Source: Aldehydirespirator sp965205155 (GTDB taxonomy: Bacteria > Actinomycetota > Acidimicrobiia > Acidimicrobiales > Aldehydirespiratoraceae). From it: a DNA stretch of 64,000 nucleotides. This document shows positions 1 through 9,350 of the stretch, one piece after another; position 1 is the stretch's first letter, and each line of letters opens with the position of its first letter. The position numbers were made by a program, and so were the translations under genes. Location: positions 3,720,001 to 3,784,000 of the forward strand of contig OZ242033.1 of assembly GCA_965205155.1 (NCBI GenBank). The letters run 5' to 3'. The notes under the pieces were generated by a model. It worked only from the letters and a program-made list of their open reading frames with translations. It made no database searches and was not told where the DNA came from.

Positions 1-10
1 TCTTCCTCAT
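1..10 (-). CDS. Start of a gene leaving the left edge, probably the transporter's substrate-binding protein
   Basis: Only the first codons (Met-Arg-Lys) are inside the window. An ATG on the minus strand at 10-8 is preceded by a strong AGGAGG ribosome site about 8 nt upstream. It follows proV and proW on the same strand, where the periplasmic/lipoprotein substrate-binding subunit (ProX/OpuAC type) usually lies, and Met-Arg-Lys suits the start of a signal peptide. The product is inferred from context only. Confidence 0.45.
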
Positions 11-211
11 AAGGGTTTCCCTCCTGGGGTTGCTTGCGCGCTGTAAACCGGACTACTCGCCCGAGCGCGCCAATACGATAGCCCGTACTCGCGGAATGCG
101 ATAGCCCTTTTCTTGGTTGCGTTCGGCCTTTCGCCAGATGAAAGCACCTCCGACTCACCCCGCCGGACAGACGCGACGGCGCAGAAGGCCTCCAGCGACG
201 CGGGGCCGGCT

Positions 212-2764
212 TTAGTTGCTGACCGCTCCTGGAATGTCCTCGTAGCTCTTGTTGCGCTCGAACTCGGACAGGGTTCCCCGGGTCGAGGCAAAGATCGTTC
301 CGCCGGCGGCAAGCACGAAAGCGGCTCCCACACCGGAGACGAACTTGACATGTGCGACCCGCGAGACGGTGATGATCCAGCAGAGCGGAACCATGGCGAT
401 GGCCAGCCCGAGGCCGCCCACGAGAGCGCTCCAGCGGTACCGGAGCACCTCATCGATGCCGAACACGCCGATGGCCGGGAGCGAGAGGCCCAGCACCACG
501 ACTCCGGCGATCAGGGTCCAGATGGCCAGGCCGGTGCCGGACGAGCCGAAACCGTCGATGACAATGTCGCTGCGCTCGACCCTGGCCCGCTCCTGGGCCC
601 AGTCCGCGGCCAGCACTCCCTCCTCCGCCTTGGCCCGAGTGGCTTGAGAGCGCAAATCCTCAGCCCGCGCGAGGTCGCCGGCGTCCTCCGCCTCGTCCGC
701 AGCCCTGTCGAGATCCCGGGCCAGCGCCGCCTTGGCGTCGGCCTCGACCTTGATCTCGTCGAGCGCGGCCTCCACCTCGGGGGTGAACAGCGACTCGGCC
801 CGGTTGTCGAAACTCCATCCGGCGTAACCGCCCATGATGAGAAGGAGCAGGGCGAACACGCAGCCGATCATCCGGCCCCAGCCGATGTGAGCGGTCAGCG
901 GGCGGCGGGCCGTCATGGGTGCCCGCCAGAGCCACATGACACCGCCCACGAGAGCGATCAGACCGCCGATCACCGCTACCCACACTCCGACACCGGTCGA
1001 GTGGGCGACCACGTCGTCGGGCGGGTTGGCCAGCAGGTACGCCACCGAGGACCCGAGAGCGGCGAGCGAGAAGACCACCGCACCGTCGGCCGAGAACCAT
1101 CTCGAGCCCTCGCCGGGCCGCCACAGCGTGTTGACGGCGGCCCAGGCCACGACCGCGGCGGCCATGGCCATGAAGATGCCGAACCAGGATCCACCCGATG
1201 CCGACACCCCGTTGAAGCTTCCGCCGGCCAAGTCGAGATCGGCGCTGCGGGCGTAGGACGAGATGAGTCCCGAGTCCACGCTCCACGGCAGCAGCAGCGA
1301 GACGAGCATGAGCACCCCGCCGACGCCGGTGGCGATCACGGCGGTGCGCTCGGCTCCGACTGCCGGCAGGAACTCCTCCTCGGGGGCTTCCGGCTCCTCG
1401 GCCAGCTTGGCGATCTTCTCGTCCGCCGCGGCCTGGGCTTCCTCCAGCAGCTTCTCGGGAGTGCGGCGATTGGCCCACGCCTTGCCGATGCGGGAGAACA
1501 GATTGGAAGAGTCGGCGTCCGTCTGGCTGATCCTGTCCAAGACGACGGCCACCAGGAAGAACGCCAGGCCGCCGGACCCGCCCAGGGCAATGTCCTGGTT
1601 CTGGATGCCCTGGTAGAGCAGCCGCCCCAGGCCGCCTGCGCCCATGATCGCGGCGATGCCCAGCATCGATATGGCGAGCAGCAGCGTCTGGTTGAGCCCG
1701 GTCATGATGGCCGGACGGGCCAGGGGAAGCTGAACATCGAACAGCACGCGCCGCTCCGGCGCACCGTAGGCCCGAGCCGCCTCCACCACGTCCTCGGGCA
1801 CTTGCCGGATCCCGAGGTTGGTCAGCCGTATCAGCGGCGGAAGGGCGAAGGTCATAGTGACCATCGTGGCTGAGACGAAGCCGATGCCGAAGAAGAAGAT
1901 GAACGGGAGCATGTAGACGAAGGAGTGCACCACCTGCATGGCGTCCATGACCGGTCTGACGACCTTCCAGGCGCCGTCGACCCGTCCGCACAACACGCCT
2001 ATGGGGATGCCGACGACCACACACAACAACACGGCCACAGTTATGAAGCCGATGGTGAGAGCCGTCTCCTTCCAGTAGGCCTCGCCCAGCAGGCCGCAGA
2101 TCAGCAGGCCGACGAACGAGAGCACGCCGACCTGGAAGTTGCGCACCGCCCAGCCCAGGGCGAACACGATGATGCTGACCGTCACCCAGGACATGCCCAG
2201 CAGCCACTCGTCGACGATCAGCTCCAGCAGCTTGGCGAAGGGCCACTCGATCACCTCGAGCGTGGCCTTCAGGTTCTGGTCGACCCAGAACACCGTCTGC
2301 TCGACCCAGTTCCCGACCGGAATCCGCCACTGGTCCAGGACGGTGTTCTGCCGGATCTGCGAGACCAGCCCGGAGCTGCACTCCAGCAGCTCGCCCTCAT
2401 CGTCGACGATGGCGTTGAGGCATTCGAAGGTCTCGCCGTTCTCGTCGGTGAAGGTGGTCTCGCCGGTGGAGATGATCTCCTTCGGTCGGGAGCGGTACCA
2501 CCAGACGGCGATCAAGCCGACCAGGCCGCCGGCCGCGATCCCGTAACGGCGAGCCCGTGCGCCTCCCAGGATCATCAGCGCCGGGATGGCGAACAGCGCG
2601 ATTGCGAGCAGCCACTCCACGCCGAGCTGGACCCAGTCGACGAGCACGTCGCCGGCCTCCGGGGCGGTGACGGTGTCGATGAACCGGTCGATGAAGTGGC
2701 CTTGATACTCCTCACCGTTGGCCTGGGCCAGGAGGCCCGCGCCGACTGCCGTGCCGGAGCTCAC
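212..2764 (-). CDS. proW: Glycine betaine/proline ABC transporter permease, long form
   Basis: 850-residue inner-membrane permease of a ProU/OpuA-type osmoprotectant importer. The transport domain lies at about residues 195-410 and carries the cytoplasmic coupling loop, EAARAYGAPERR followed by PLARP, which docks on the ATPase. The gene begins with GTG in a 4-nt GTGA overlap with proV, so the two are translationally coupled. Typical ProW proteins are roughly 280-350 residues. This one adds about 180 N-terminal residues with membrane segments and a C-terminal extension of about 400 residues. The extension holds several hydrophobic segments and a charged Ala/Glu/Arg-rich stretch (about residues 665-730) that looks like a coiled coil. 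The role of the extension is unknown. The permease assignment is firm; the substrate is inferred from family and neighbours. Confidence 0.88.
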   Translation of the reverse strand: MSSGTAVGAGLLAQANGEEYQGHFIDRFIDTVTAPEAGDVLVDWVQLGVEWLLAIALFAIPALMILGGARARRYGIAAGGLVGLIAVWWYRSRPKEIISTGETTFTDENGETFECLNAIVDDEGELLECSSGLVSQIRQNTVLDQWRIPVGNWVEQTVFWVDQNLKATLEVIEWPFAKLLELIVDEWLLGMSWVTVSIIVFALGWAVRNFQVGVLSFVGLLICGLLGEAYWKETALTIGFITVAVLLCVVVGIPIGVLCGRVDGAWKVVRPVMDAMQVVHSFVYMLPFIFFFGIGFVSATMVTMTFALPPLIRLTNLGIRQVPEDVVEAARAYGAPERRVLFDVQLPLARPAIMTGLNQTLLLAISMLGIAAIMGAGGLGRLLYQGIQNQDIALGGSGGLAFFLVAVVLDRISQTDADSSNLFSRIGKAWANRRTPEKLLEEAQAAADEKIAKLAEEPEAPEEEFLPAVGAERTAVIATGVGGVLMLVSLLLPWSVDSGLISSYARSADLDLAGGSFNGVSASGGSWFGIFMAMAAAVVAWAAVNTLWRPGEGSRWFSADGAVVFSLAALGSSVAYLLANPPDDVVAHSTGVGVWVAVIGGLIALVGGVMWLWRAPMTARRPLTAHIGWGRMIGCVFALLLLIMGGYAGWSFDNRAESLFTPEVEAALDEIKVEADAKAALARDLDRAADEAEDAGDLARAEDLRSQATRAKAEEGVLAADWAQERARVERSDIVIDGFGSSGTGLAIWTLIAGVVVLGLSLPAIGVFGIDEVLRYRWSALVGGLGLAIAMVPLCWIITVSRVAHVKFVSGVGAAFVLAAGGTIFASTRGTLSEFERNKSYEDIPGAVSN

Positions 2765-3975
2765 ATGAACACCTCCCGCTCGAAGCCGTCTATCAGCTGC
2801 TCGACCCGCCCCATCTCCTCCATGATCATGCGCGGATCGAGGTTGCCGATCAGCTTGCCGTCGTCGTCCACCACTGCGACCGGCAGGCCGCGGCCCGCGG
2901 CCGCATACAGCTCGTTGAGCGTGTCGTCGGGGCCGCAGCGGTCGAAGTCCTTGCGCAGAGCTGAGTTCAGGTCGTCGGATCCCATGGACTTGACCCTCAG
3001 ACCGTCGGCCGAGGTCAGCAGGGCGACGGGTTTACCCTGATCATCGCAGCAGAAGCGTCCGGCGACGTCGTCACACAATGCCATCGCCTGCGACAGCGAG
3101 ATGCCCTGCGGAACTGGCTTCGGCTCGGTCATCACCTCGTGGACCTTGATCACCCGGCCCTGGTCGACGTCCTGCACGAACTCGGCCACATAGCCGGTGG
3201 CCGGCTCGGTGAGGATCTCTTCAGGCGTGCCTATCTGCACGACCGCCCCGTCCTTCATGATGCAGACCCGGTCACCGATGCGAAGCGCCTCGTTGAGGTC
3301 GTGGGTGATGAACAGGATCGTCTTGTGGACCCGGGATTGGATCTCCATCAGCTCGTCCTGCATCTGGCGGCGGATCAGGGGGTCGAGAGCAGAGAACGCC
3401 TCGTCCATCAGCAGGATGTCGGGATCGGAGGCCAGGGCCCTGGCGAGGCCGACCCTCTGCTGCATGCCACCGGAGAGTTGTGCCGGCCGGTGGTCGGCGA
3501 ACGGCGCCAGACCAACCAGCGACAGCGCCTGAAGGCTCGCCCGGTTGCGCTCGTCGCGCCCCACCTTCTGCACCCTGAGGCCATAGCCGACGTTGTCGAT
3601 CACATTGCGGTGGGGGAACAGCGCGAAGTGCTGGAAGACCATCCCCATCTTCTCCCGGCGGAAGGCCTGGAGCTGGGTCCCATCCAGCCTCTGAACGTCC
3701 ACGTCGTCCACCATCACCTCTCCGTGGGTGACCTCGTGAAGCTTGTTGACCATGCGGATGGCGGTCGACTTCCCCGAACCCGAAAGGCCCATCACCACGA
3801 AGATCTCGCCCCTCTCCACGGAGAAGTTCACGTCGGTGATGCCGACGACGTGCCCCGTCAGGCGCTGCACCTCGTTCTTGGGCACTCCGGCGCGCGCCAT
3901 CTCGAAGGGTCGCCCCCTGGGCTGCGGACCGAAGATCTTGTAGACGTCCTTGAACTCGATGATCGTGTCGCCCAT
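2761..3975 (-). CDS. proV: Glycine betaine/proline ABC transporter ATP-binding protein with CBS domains
   Basis: 404-residue ATPase that powers osmoprotectant uptake together with proW. Walker A is GLSGSGKST (about 63-71), followed by signature LSGGMQQR and Walker B ILLMDEAFSALD. The C-terminal 110 residues form a CBS pair, which in this family senses ionic strength. The N-terminal segment before Walker A, with the FEMARAGV-like stretch, is typical of ProV/OpuAA. The ATG at 3975 was chosen because it has a GGAAGAG ribosome site and starts at the family's usual MGDTIIEFKDV-like position; the open frame continues upstream without coding character. First gene of the proV-proW operon. Confidence 0.92.
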   Translation of the reverse strand: MGDTIIEFKDVYKIFGPQPRGRPFEMARAGVPKNEVQRLTGHVVGITDVNFSVERGEIFVVMGLSGSGKSTAIRMVNKLHEVTHGEVMVDDVDVQRLDGTQLQAFRREKMGMVFQHFALFPHRNVIDNVGYGLRVQKVGRDERNRASLQALSLVGLAPFADHRPAQLSGGMQQRVGLARALASDPDILLMDEAFSALDPLIRRQMQDELMEIQSRVHKTILFITHDLNEALRIGDRVCIMKDGAVVQIGTPEEILTEPATGYVAEFVQDVDQGRVIKVHEVMTEPKPVPQGISLSQAMALCDDVAGRFCCDDQGKPVALLTSADGLRVKSMGSDDLNSALRKDFDRCGPDDTLNELYAAAGRGLPVAVVDDDGKLIGNLDPRMIMEEMGRVEQLIDGFEREVFM

Positions 3976-4026
3976 TGCAACTCTTCCGTTTGCCGCCCAG
4001 TACCGGCTGGCTACCCTAGTCGCTCC

Positions 4027-4764
4027 ATGTCCGACGTTGTAGAAGGCACCCAGTCCGCCACCAAGCGCAAGACCAAGGGCAAGTCCCCGGCCCGCAAGCC
4101 CAGGCATCAGGACACAACAGCTGGAACGCTCGCTCCCGTGCTCGACGATGAGACCACTGCGGCCCTGACGCTCTACAACACCTACCTCATCGCCGACCGT
4201 GAACAGCAGGCCCACGAGCGGGCCCTGAAGAAGGCGGAGAAGGCGAAGGACGACGCGGCCGCAGCCGTGCGCAAGCTGAACGACCGCAAGGCCCCTGCCG
4301 CCGAGACGTCCGAGGCCGAGGCCAGGTACCGCGAGGCGGCCGAGGCGCTCCAGCGTCTGCGCGGCGGTGACACCGCGGCCCCGGACGCCGAAGACGACAA
4401 CACCGAGGACGGAACCGAGGACGACGCGGCAAAGAGCGGCGCTGAAGATGCCGACGATGACAAGGACACCGCCAGCGAAGACACTCCCCCCGAAGACACC
4501 GCCAGCGACACCGCCGACGACGCCGGCGAGAACACCGAGAACACCGAAGACACCGCCGGCGAGCAAGCCGAAGACACCGCCGGCGACACCGAGGACACGG
4601 CCGGCGAGAACACCGACGACGATGCCGGCGAGCAAGCCGACGACACCGCCAGCGACACCGAAGGCACCGCCAGCGACACCGCCGACGAAACGTCAGTGGG
4701 GGTGGAGGCCTCCGTCGGCGACGAGGACCTGGCCGGTGATGAACCGGCCGGCGTCGCTGGCTAG
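4027..4764 (+). CDS. Acidic repeat protein of unknown function
   Basis: 245 residues. The N-terminal third is Lys/Arg/Ala-rich and probably helical (LKKAEKAKDDAAAAVRKL). The rest is very acidic, built from degenerate repeats around EDTAG, DTASDTA and ENTED. No enzymatic motif is visible. A basic head plus long acidic tail would suit nucleic-acid or ion binding, but this is only a guess. It is divergent from proV (51 bp between starts), and its last 72 bp overlap antisense the 3' end of the short-chain dehydrogenase gene. That overlap suggests repeat expansion or loss of an earlier stop. The ATG lacks a clear ribosome site. Confidence 0.55.
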   Translation: MSDVVEGTQSATKRKTKGKSPARKPRHQDTTAGTLAPVLDDETTAALTLYNTYLIADREQQAHERALKKAEKAKDDAAAAVRKLNDRKAPAAETSEAEARYREAAEALQRLRGGDTAAPDAEDDNTEDGTEDDAAKSGAEDADDDKDTASEDTPPEDTASDTADDAGENTENTEDTAGEQAEDTAGDTEDTAGENTDDDAGEQADDTASDTEGTASDTADETSVGVEASVGDEDLAGDEPAGVAG

Positions 4765-5463
4765 CAGCAGCGCTGGACCCACCATCTCATCGGGATGGGC
4801 CAGGCGGCCCAGCAGCGTCCCCGCGCCCATCGACCGGGCCGCCTCGGGTCCCTGGTTGCGCACCATGTCGGTGTCCACGGGTCCGGGCGCCAGGGCGTTC
4901 ACCCTGATGCCCCTCGGGGCGAGCTCGCCGGCCGCGGCCCTGGTGTAGGACAGCAGGGCGGCCTTCATGGCGCCATAGATCGAGAAGCCCCTCGAGAACA
5001 TGAAGGCGCCGACGCTGATCACGTTGACCACTGAGGCGTGCGGACTCGCCTCCAACTGAGGAAGGCAGGCCTGAGTCAGCAACGCCGGACCCCGCAGGTT
5101 CACGTCGAAGGACTTCTGCCAGGCGGCTGCGGTCTGGGCGCCTATCGGCTGGGCCAGAGCGTTGGCCGCATTGTTGATCACCACGTCGATCCCGCCGAAG
5201 CGGTCCACCGCGGCGGCCGCCAGAGCCTCGACCGCGTCGAGGTCGCCCATGTGGGTGGGCACCCCCAGCGCTTCGAAGCCCGCATCGACAAGGCGCGCCT
5301 CGGTGGCCGCGCAGGCCTCGGCGGAGCGGGAGGCAACCACCACCCGGGCGCCGGCGCAGGCCATCCCCTCGGCGATTGACCGCCCGATCCCCCGGGTGCC
5401 GCCGGTAACGATGGCAGTACGGCCAGTCAGGTCGAACAGACCGCTATAGCTCTCAGGATCCAC
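4693..5463 (-). CDS. Short-chain dehydrogenase/reductase (SDR)
   Basis: 256-residue NAD(P)-dependent oxidoreductase of the classical SDR family. Visible are the dinucleotide-binding TGGTRGIG near the N terminus, the NNAA motif (variant of NNAG), the catalytic Ser in the VINVISVGAFMFS region, the YGAMK active site (YxxxK) and the PGPVDTDM cofactor loop. The C-terminal ADGG is also typical. GTG at 5463 gives normal SDR length; the frame continues upstream through proline/arginine-rich sequence that does not look coding. The substrate cannot be told. Divergent from ileS. Confidence 0.85.
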   Translation of the reverse strand: MDPESYSGLFDLTGRTAIVTGGTRGIGRSIAEGMACAGARVVVASRSAEACAATEARLVDAGFEALGVPTHMGDLDAVEALAAAAVDRFGGIDVVINNAANALAQPIGAQTAAAWQKSFDVNLRGPALLTQACLPQLEASPHASVVNVISVGAFMFSRGFSIYGAMKAALLSYTRAAAGELAPRGIRVNALAPGPVDTDMVRNQGPEAARSMGAGTLLGRLAHPDEMVGPALLLASDAGRFITGQVLVADGGLHPH

Positions 5464-5523
5464 GCCGGGCAGCGTAGACAGGCATGGTGGCACAGCGCGC
5501 CGGCTAGGCCGGGGGGTGGCGGC

Positions 5524-5573
5524 GAGTCCGAGCGACCGACAATGGGGCGCAGCCCCGTCGGTCGAACGGACTC
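5524..5573 (+). promoter_or_regulatory. Large hairpin in the ileS leader
   Basis: A 50-nt inverted repeat lies 69 nt before the ileS start. Outer stem GAGTCCG/CGGACTC (7 bp), a 2x2 internal loop AG/AA, middle stem CGACCGAC/GTCGGTCG (8 bp), a one-sided AAT bulge, then GGGGC/GCCCC closing on GCA. It sits in the divergent SDR-ileS spacer, so it could be an ileS leader RNA structure, an operator or a terminator. No canonical T-box sequence was found nearby. Confidence 0.55.
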
Positions 5574-5642
5574 GACGACAGGACCCGCCGGCCGGGACTG
5601 ACATGCCGAAACAGGCAGGGCTGACAGATAGCCTGACCGGCC

Positions 5643-8600
5643 ATGACTGAAGGCGGCGGCAAGCCGTATCCCGAGGTCGGCAGCCCCGATTTCCCGGCCA
5701 TCGAGCGCCGGGTCCTGGCTCGCTGGAAGGCCGAGGGGACCTTCGAGCAGTCGGTGAAGGCGCGGCCCCCCGAACGGGACTGGGTCTTCTACGACGGCCC
5801 GCCGTTCGCCAACGGGCTCCCGCACCACGGCCACCTCCTGACCGGCTACGTCAAGGATGTCGTGCCCCGGTACCAGACCATGCGGGGCAACCGGGTGGAC
5901 CGGCGCTTCGGGTGGGACTGCCACGGGTTGCCGGCCGAGATGGAGACCGAGCGCGAGCTGGGGGTGGCCGGCCGGGCCGCGGTCCAGTCCTTCGGCATAG
6001 CCGAGTTCAACCAGCACTGCCGCCAGTCGGTTGTCCGCTACACGCAGGAGTGGGAGGACACGGTCACCCGCCAGGCCCGCTGGGTCGACTTCGGCAACGA
6101 CTACAAGACCATGGACCTGTCCTACATGGAGTCGGTCATGTGGGCCTTCGCCCAACTGCATCGCCAAGGACTGGTGTATGAGGCGTACCGGGTCATGCCG
6201 TACTCATGGGGGGCCGAGACGCCCCTGTCGAACTTCGAGATCCGCCTCGACGACGCCACTAGGCCCCGCCAGGACCCGGCCATCACCGTGGCCTTCGACC
6301 TGGTGCCGGCGCCCGGCGACCCCGGGCCGATGCGCATGCTGGCCTGGACCACCACCCCGTGGACGCTGCCGTCGAACCTGGTGCTGGCGGTGGGCCCCGA
6401 CATCTCCTACGCAGTGATGGAGGAGGGCGGCATCCACTACGTGCTGGCCGAAGACAGGGTGGCCGCCTACGACGCCCAGCTGTCGCAGGCCCGCCTCGTC
6501 GGAACGGTCCTCGGAGCCGAGCTGGTGGGCCGCAGCTACGTCCCGCTGTTCGACTTCTTCGCCCACCGCACCGAGGCCTTCCGGGTGCTGGCCGGCGACT
6601 TCGTCGACACCGCCGAGGGCACCGGCATCGTCCATGCAGCCCCCGGCTTCGGCGCTGAGGACCAGGAAGTGTGCGAGGCCAACGGCATCGCCATCGGCGA
6701 CGCGGTGCCGGTCGACGACCGCGGGCGGTTCACCGAGCCGGTGTCCATGTGGGCCGGGACCAACGTGTTCGAAGCCAACGCCGGGATCATCCGCCATCTC
6801 AAGGCCGAGGGCCGCATCGTCCGCCATGACAGCTACGAGCACAACTACCCGTACTGCTGGCGCACCGACACGCCCATCATCTACCGGGCCATCAACAGCT
6901 GGTACGTGCAGGTCACCGCCATCCGGGACCGGCTGGTGGAGCTGAACCAGCAGATCAACTGGGTGCCGGACCATGTGCGCGACGGCCGGTTCGGCATGTG
7001 GCTCGAAGGCGCCCGCGACTGGTCGATCAGCCGCAACCGCTTCTGGGGATCGCCCATACCGGTGTGGCGCAGCGACGATCCCGCATACCCGCGCATCGAC
7101 GTGTACGGGTCGCTGGACGAACTCGAACGCGACTTCGGCGTGCGCCCCGACGACCTGCACCGGCCCTTCATCGACGCCCTCACCCGCCCCAACCCCGATG
7201 ACCCCACGGGACGGTCGACGATGCGGCGAGTGCCCGAGGTGCTCGACTGCTGGTTCGAGTCGGGATCGATGCCCTTCGCGCAGGTGCACTACCCGTTCGA
7301 GAACACCGAGTGGTTCGAGAGCCACTTCCCGGCCGACTTCATCGTCGAGTACATCAACCAGACCCGGGGCTGGTTCTACACGCTGCACGTGCTGGCCGGG
7401 GCGCTGTTCGACCGGCCCGCCTTCTCCAACGTGATCTGCCACGGCATCCTGCTGGCCGCCGACGGCGCCAAGCTTTCCAAGAAGCTGCGCAACTACACCG
7501 AGCCCACCGACATCTTCGAGCGCCAAGGCGCCGACGCCCTGCGCTGGTACCTGATGGCGGCCAACATCGTGCGGGGCGGCGACCTGCGGATCAACGACGA
7601 CGGCATCGACGAGGTCACCCGCCAGATCCTGCTGCCCATCTGGAACGCCTATTCGTTCTTCACCATGTACGCCAACGCCGAGGGCTACACCGCCCAGCGG
7701 CGCACCGACAGCGACGACGTGCTCGACCGGTACGTGCTGGCCCGCACCCGCACGCTGGTGGAGCGGGTCACCGAGCGGATGGACGCCTACGACCTGCCTG
7801 GGGGCGCAGCCGAGATCGCGGCCTTCATCGACGCGTTGAACAACTGGTACATCCGCCGTTCCCGGGACCGCTTCTGGAACGCGGGTGGCGCGGACACCGA
7901 CCGGGCCGCCTTCGACACCCTCTACGTGGTGCTGACCACCCTGACCAGGGTGGCCGCGCCGTTCCTGCCCATGATCGCCGAGGAGATCCACGGCGGGCTC
8001 ACCGGCGGCGCCTCGGTACACCTGGCCGACTGGCCCGACCCCGACGCCGAGGGTCTGCCCGCCGACGACGCGCTGGTGGCCCGCATGGAGCGCTTGCGGG
8101 ACGCGGCCTCGGCCGCACTGCGGGTCCGCGAGGAGGCCGGGCTTCGGGTGCGCCTGCCGCTGGCGCAGGCCACCGTGGCCGGCGAGGGCGCCGAGGATCT
8201 GGCGCCGCTGGCAGAACTGCTCGCCGACGAGATCAACGTCAAGTCGATGGTGCTGACCGACGACTTGGAGGCCCACGCGTCTCTGGTGCTGAGACCCAAC
8301 GGCGCGGTGCTGGGACCTCGTCTCGGCGGGTCCGTGCAGGAGGTGTTCAAGGCGGCCCGCTCCGGCGACTGGGCCCGCAACGAGGACGGCACGGTGACGG
8401 CGGCCGGCCACGTGCTGGAAGTGGGCGACTTCGAGCAGGCTGTGGAGGCGTCGGAGGGCGGCGCGGCCGCCGGCCTGCAGTCCGGCGACGCGGTGGTCGT
8501 GCTCGACACCGCGGTCACGCCGGAGCTGGAGGCCGAGGGCTGGGCCCGCGACGCGGTGCGGGTGATCCAGGACTGCCGGCGCATCGACGGCTACGTGGTG

Positions 8601-8885
8601 ACCGACCGCATCCAGGTGTCACTCGCACTGTCCTCGGCCGAGCAGGCCGCCGCGGTGGAGCAGTGGCGCGACTACGTGGCCGAACAGATCCTGGCTACCG
8701 ACCTGCAAATCACCGAGTTCGGCGAAGGCGACGCCGCCGGAGCAGGCGAGTCAACTGCGACGGACCGCCGGCTGGCCGACTTCGTCAGCCACGACGTGAC
8801 CATCGACGGCCAGCCGGCCCGCTGTAACCTGGCGCCCAGTTCAACCAGCCCGCGCCGCCCCGGCGAAAGCACCCGTCCCCGCTGA
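5643..8885 (+). CDS. ileS: Isoleucyl-tRNA synthetase
   Basis: 1080-residue class I aminoacyl-tRNA synthetase that charges tRNA-Ile in the cytoplasm. The HIGH-type motif is HHGH (61-64), with GWDCHGLPAE just after it, typical of the Ile/Val/Leu group. The editing (CP1) domain follows, then WFESGSMP and NQTRGWFYTLHVL. The KMSKS-type loop reads KLSKK (610-614). A tRNA-binding helical domain is present, but I see no C-terminal zinc-finger cysteines. Length and loop sequence fit the eukaryote-like (type 2) IleRS group, members of which tend to resist mupirocin; that is inference. The last 20 residues are low complexity. Confidence 0.95.
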   Translation: MTEGGGKPYPEVGSPDFPAIERRVLARWKAEGTFEQSVKARPPERDWVFYDGPPFANGLPHHGHLLTGYVKDVVPRYQTMRGNRVDRRFGWDCHGLPAEMETERELGVAGRAAVQSFGIAEFNQHCRQSVVRYTQEWEDTVTRQARWVDFGNDYKTMDLSYMESVMWAFAQLHRQGLVYEAYRVMPYSWGAETPLSNFEIRLDDATRPRQDPAITVAFDLVPAPGDPGPMRMLAWTTTPWTLPSNLVLAVGPDISYAVMEEGGIHYVLAEDRVAAYDAQLSQARLVGTVLGAELVGRSYVPLFDFFAHRTEAFRVLAGDFVDTAEGTGIVHAAPGFGAEDQEVCEANGIAIGDAVPVDDRGRFTEPVSMWAGTNVFEANAGIIRHLKAEGRIVRHDSYEHNYPYCWRTDTPIIYRAINSWYVQVTAIRDRLVELNQQINWVPDHVRDGRFGMWLEGARDWSISRNRFWGSPIPVWRSDDPAYPRIDVYGSLDELERDFGVRPDDLHRPFIDALTRPNPDDPTGRSTMRRVPEVLDCWFESGSMPFAQVHYPFENTEWFESHFPADFIVEYINQTRGWFYTLHVLAGALFDRPAFSNVICHGILLAADGAKLSKKLRNYTEPTDIFERQGADALRWYLMAANIVRGGDLRINDDGIDEVTRQILLPIWNAYSFFTMYANAEGYTAQRRTDSDDVLDRYVLARTRTLVERVTERMDAYDLPGGAAEIAAFIDALNNWYIRRSRDRFWNAGGADTDRAAFDTLYVVLTTLTRVAAPFLPMIAEEIHGGLTGGASVHLADWPDPDAEGLPADDALVARMERLRDAASAALRVREEAGLRVRLPLAQATVAGEGAEDLAPLAELLADEINVKSMVLTDDLEAHASLVLRPNGAVLGPRLGGSVQEVFKAARSGDWARNEDGTVTAAGHVLEVGDFEQAVEASEGGAAAGLQSGDAVVVLDTAVTPELEAEGWARDAVRVIQDCRRIDGYVVTDRIQVSLALSSAEQAAAVEQWRDYVAEQILATDLQITEFGEGDAAGAGESTATDRRLADFVSHDVTIDGQPARCNLAPSSTSPRRPGESTRPR

Positions 8886-8933
8886 CTTCGCCCTACGGGC
8901 CACGGCCGAGTCTCGCCGGGTCGACTGGATCCG

Positions 8934-9350
8934 CTAGATCCACGACCACAAGCGGGAGAAGTCAAGAAATGGCAGCACTCCGGTGATCAGCAGGAACAGC
9001 AGCACCAGCAGGCACGTGACGACGAGTGAGAGTCTGCGGCGGTGCTTCGGTGTGCGGCCGCCGTAGGACACCACCGGGCGCTCCGACATCGGATCCCCGT
9101 GGACGGTCGTCTTATGGCCGTCCGCCAACTCCTTGCCGAGCAGCTTGTCGGTGGCGCTGGTTCCCGTGAAGTAGGTGCTGCCACTGAAGACATGCGACGC
9201 CCTCCGCACCTGCCTCGCCGCCTCCTTGGCCGGATCCGGCCCCTGCCGCTCGATCGGCATCCGGACCAGCAGGAACAGGAAGCCCCAGATCTGCTGGAAC
9301 ACATCGGCGATGCTCTTGAGAACTCTGCGTACCATGGCGGCCCTACTCAT
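8934..9350 (-). CDS. Small paralogue 3: PDPAK/GKELADGHK protein with a C-terminal membrane helix
   Basis: 138 residues from ATG 9350; an in-frame ATG at 9335 would give 133. It shares two blocks with the two genes upstream: GPDPAKEAARQVRRA in the middle and LLGKELADGHK after it. The N-terminal VRRVLKSIADV also resembles its neighbours. It adds a basic linker (PKHRRR) and one hydrophobic segment (VVTCLLVLLFLLITGVL), so it is probably membrane-anchored. ATG 9350 lies inside the stop region of the preceding gene (AATGAGTAG), suggesting translational coupling; no strong ribosome site is seen. Family not recognised. Confidence 0.6.
   Translation of the reverse strand: MSRAAMVRRVLKSIADVFQQIWGFLFLLVRMPIERQGPDPAKEAARQVRRASHVFSGSTYFTGTSATDKLLGKELADGHKTTVHGDPMSERPVVSYGGRTPKHRRRLSLVVTCLLVLLFLLITGVLPFLDFSRLWSWI

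Noticed and set aside
113..1873. Long plus-strand reading frames opposite proW, and similar long frames opposite other genes
   Set aside because: GC-rich third positions keep antisense frames open; these have no domain motifs, no ribosome sites and mirror real genes.
5464..5642. T-box riboswitch before ileS
   Set aside because: The large hairpin invites this, but no TGGNACC-type T-box sequence or specifier loop could be identified in the leader.
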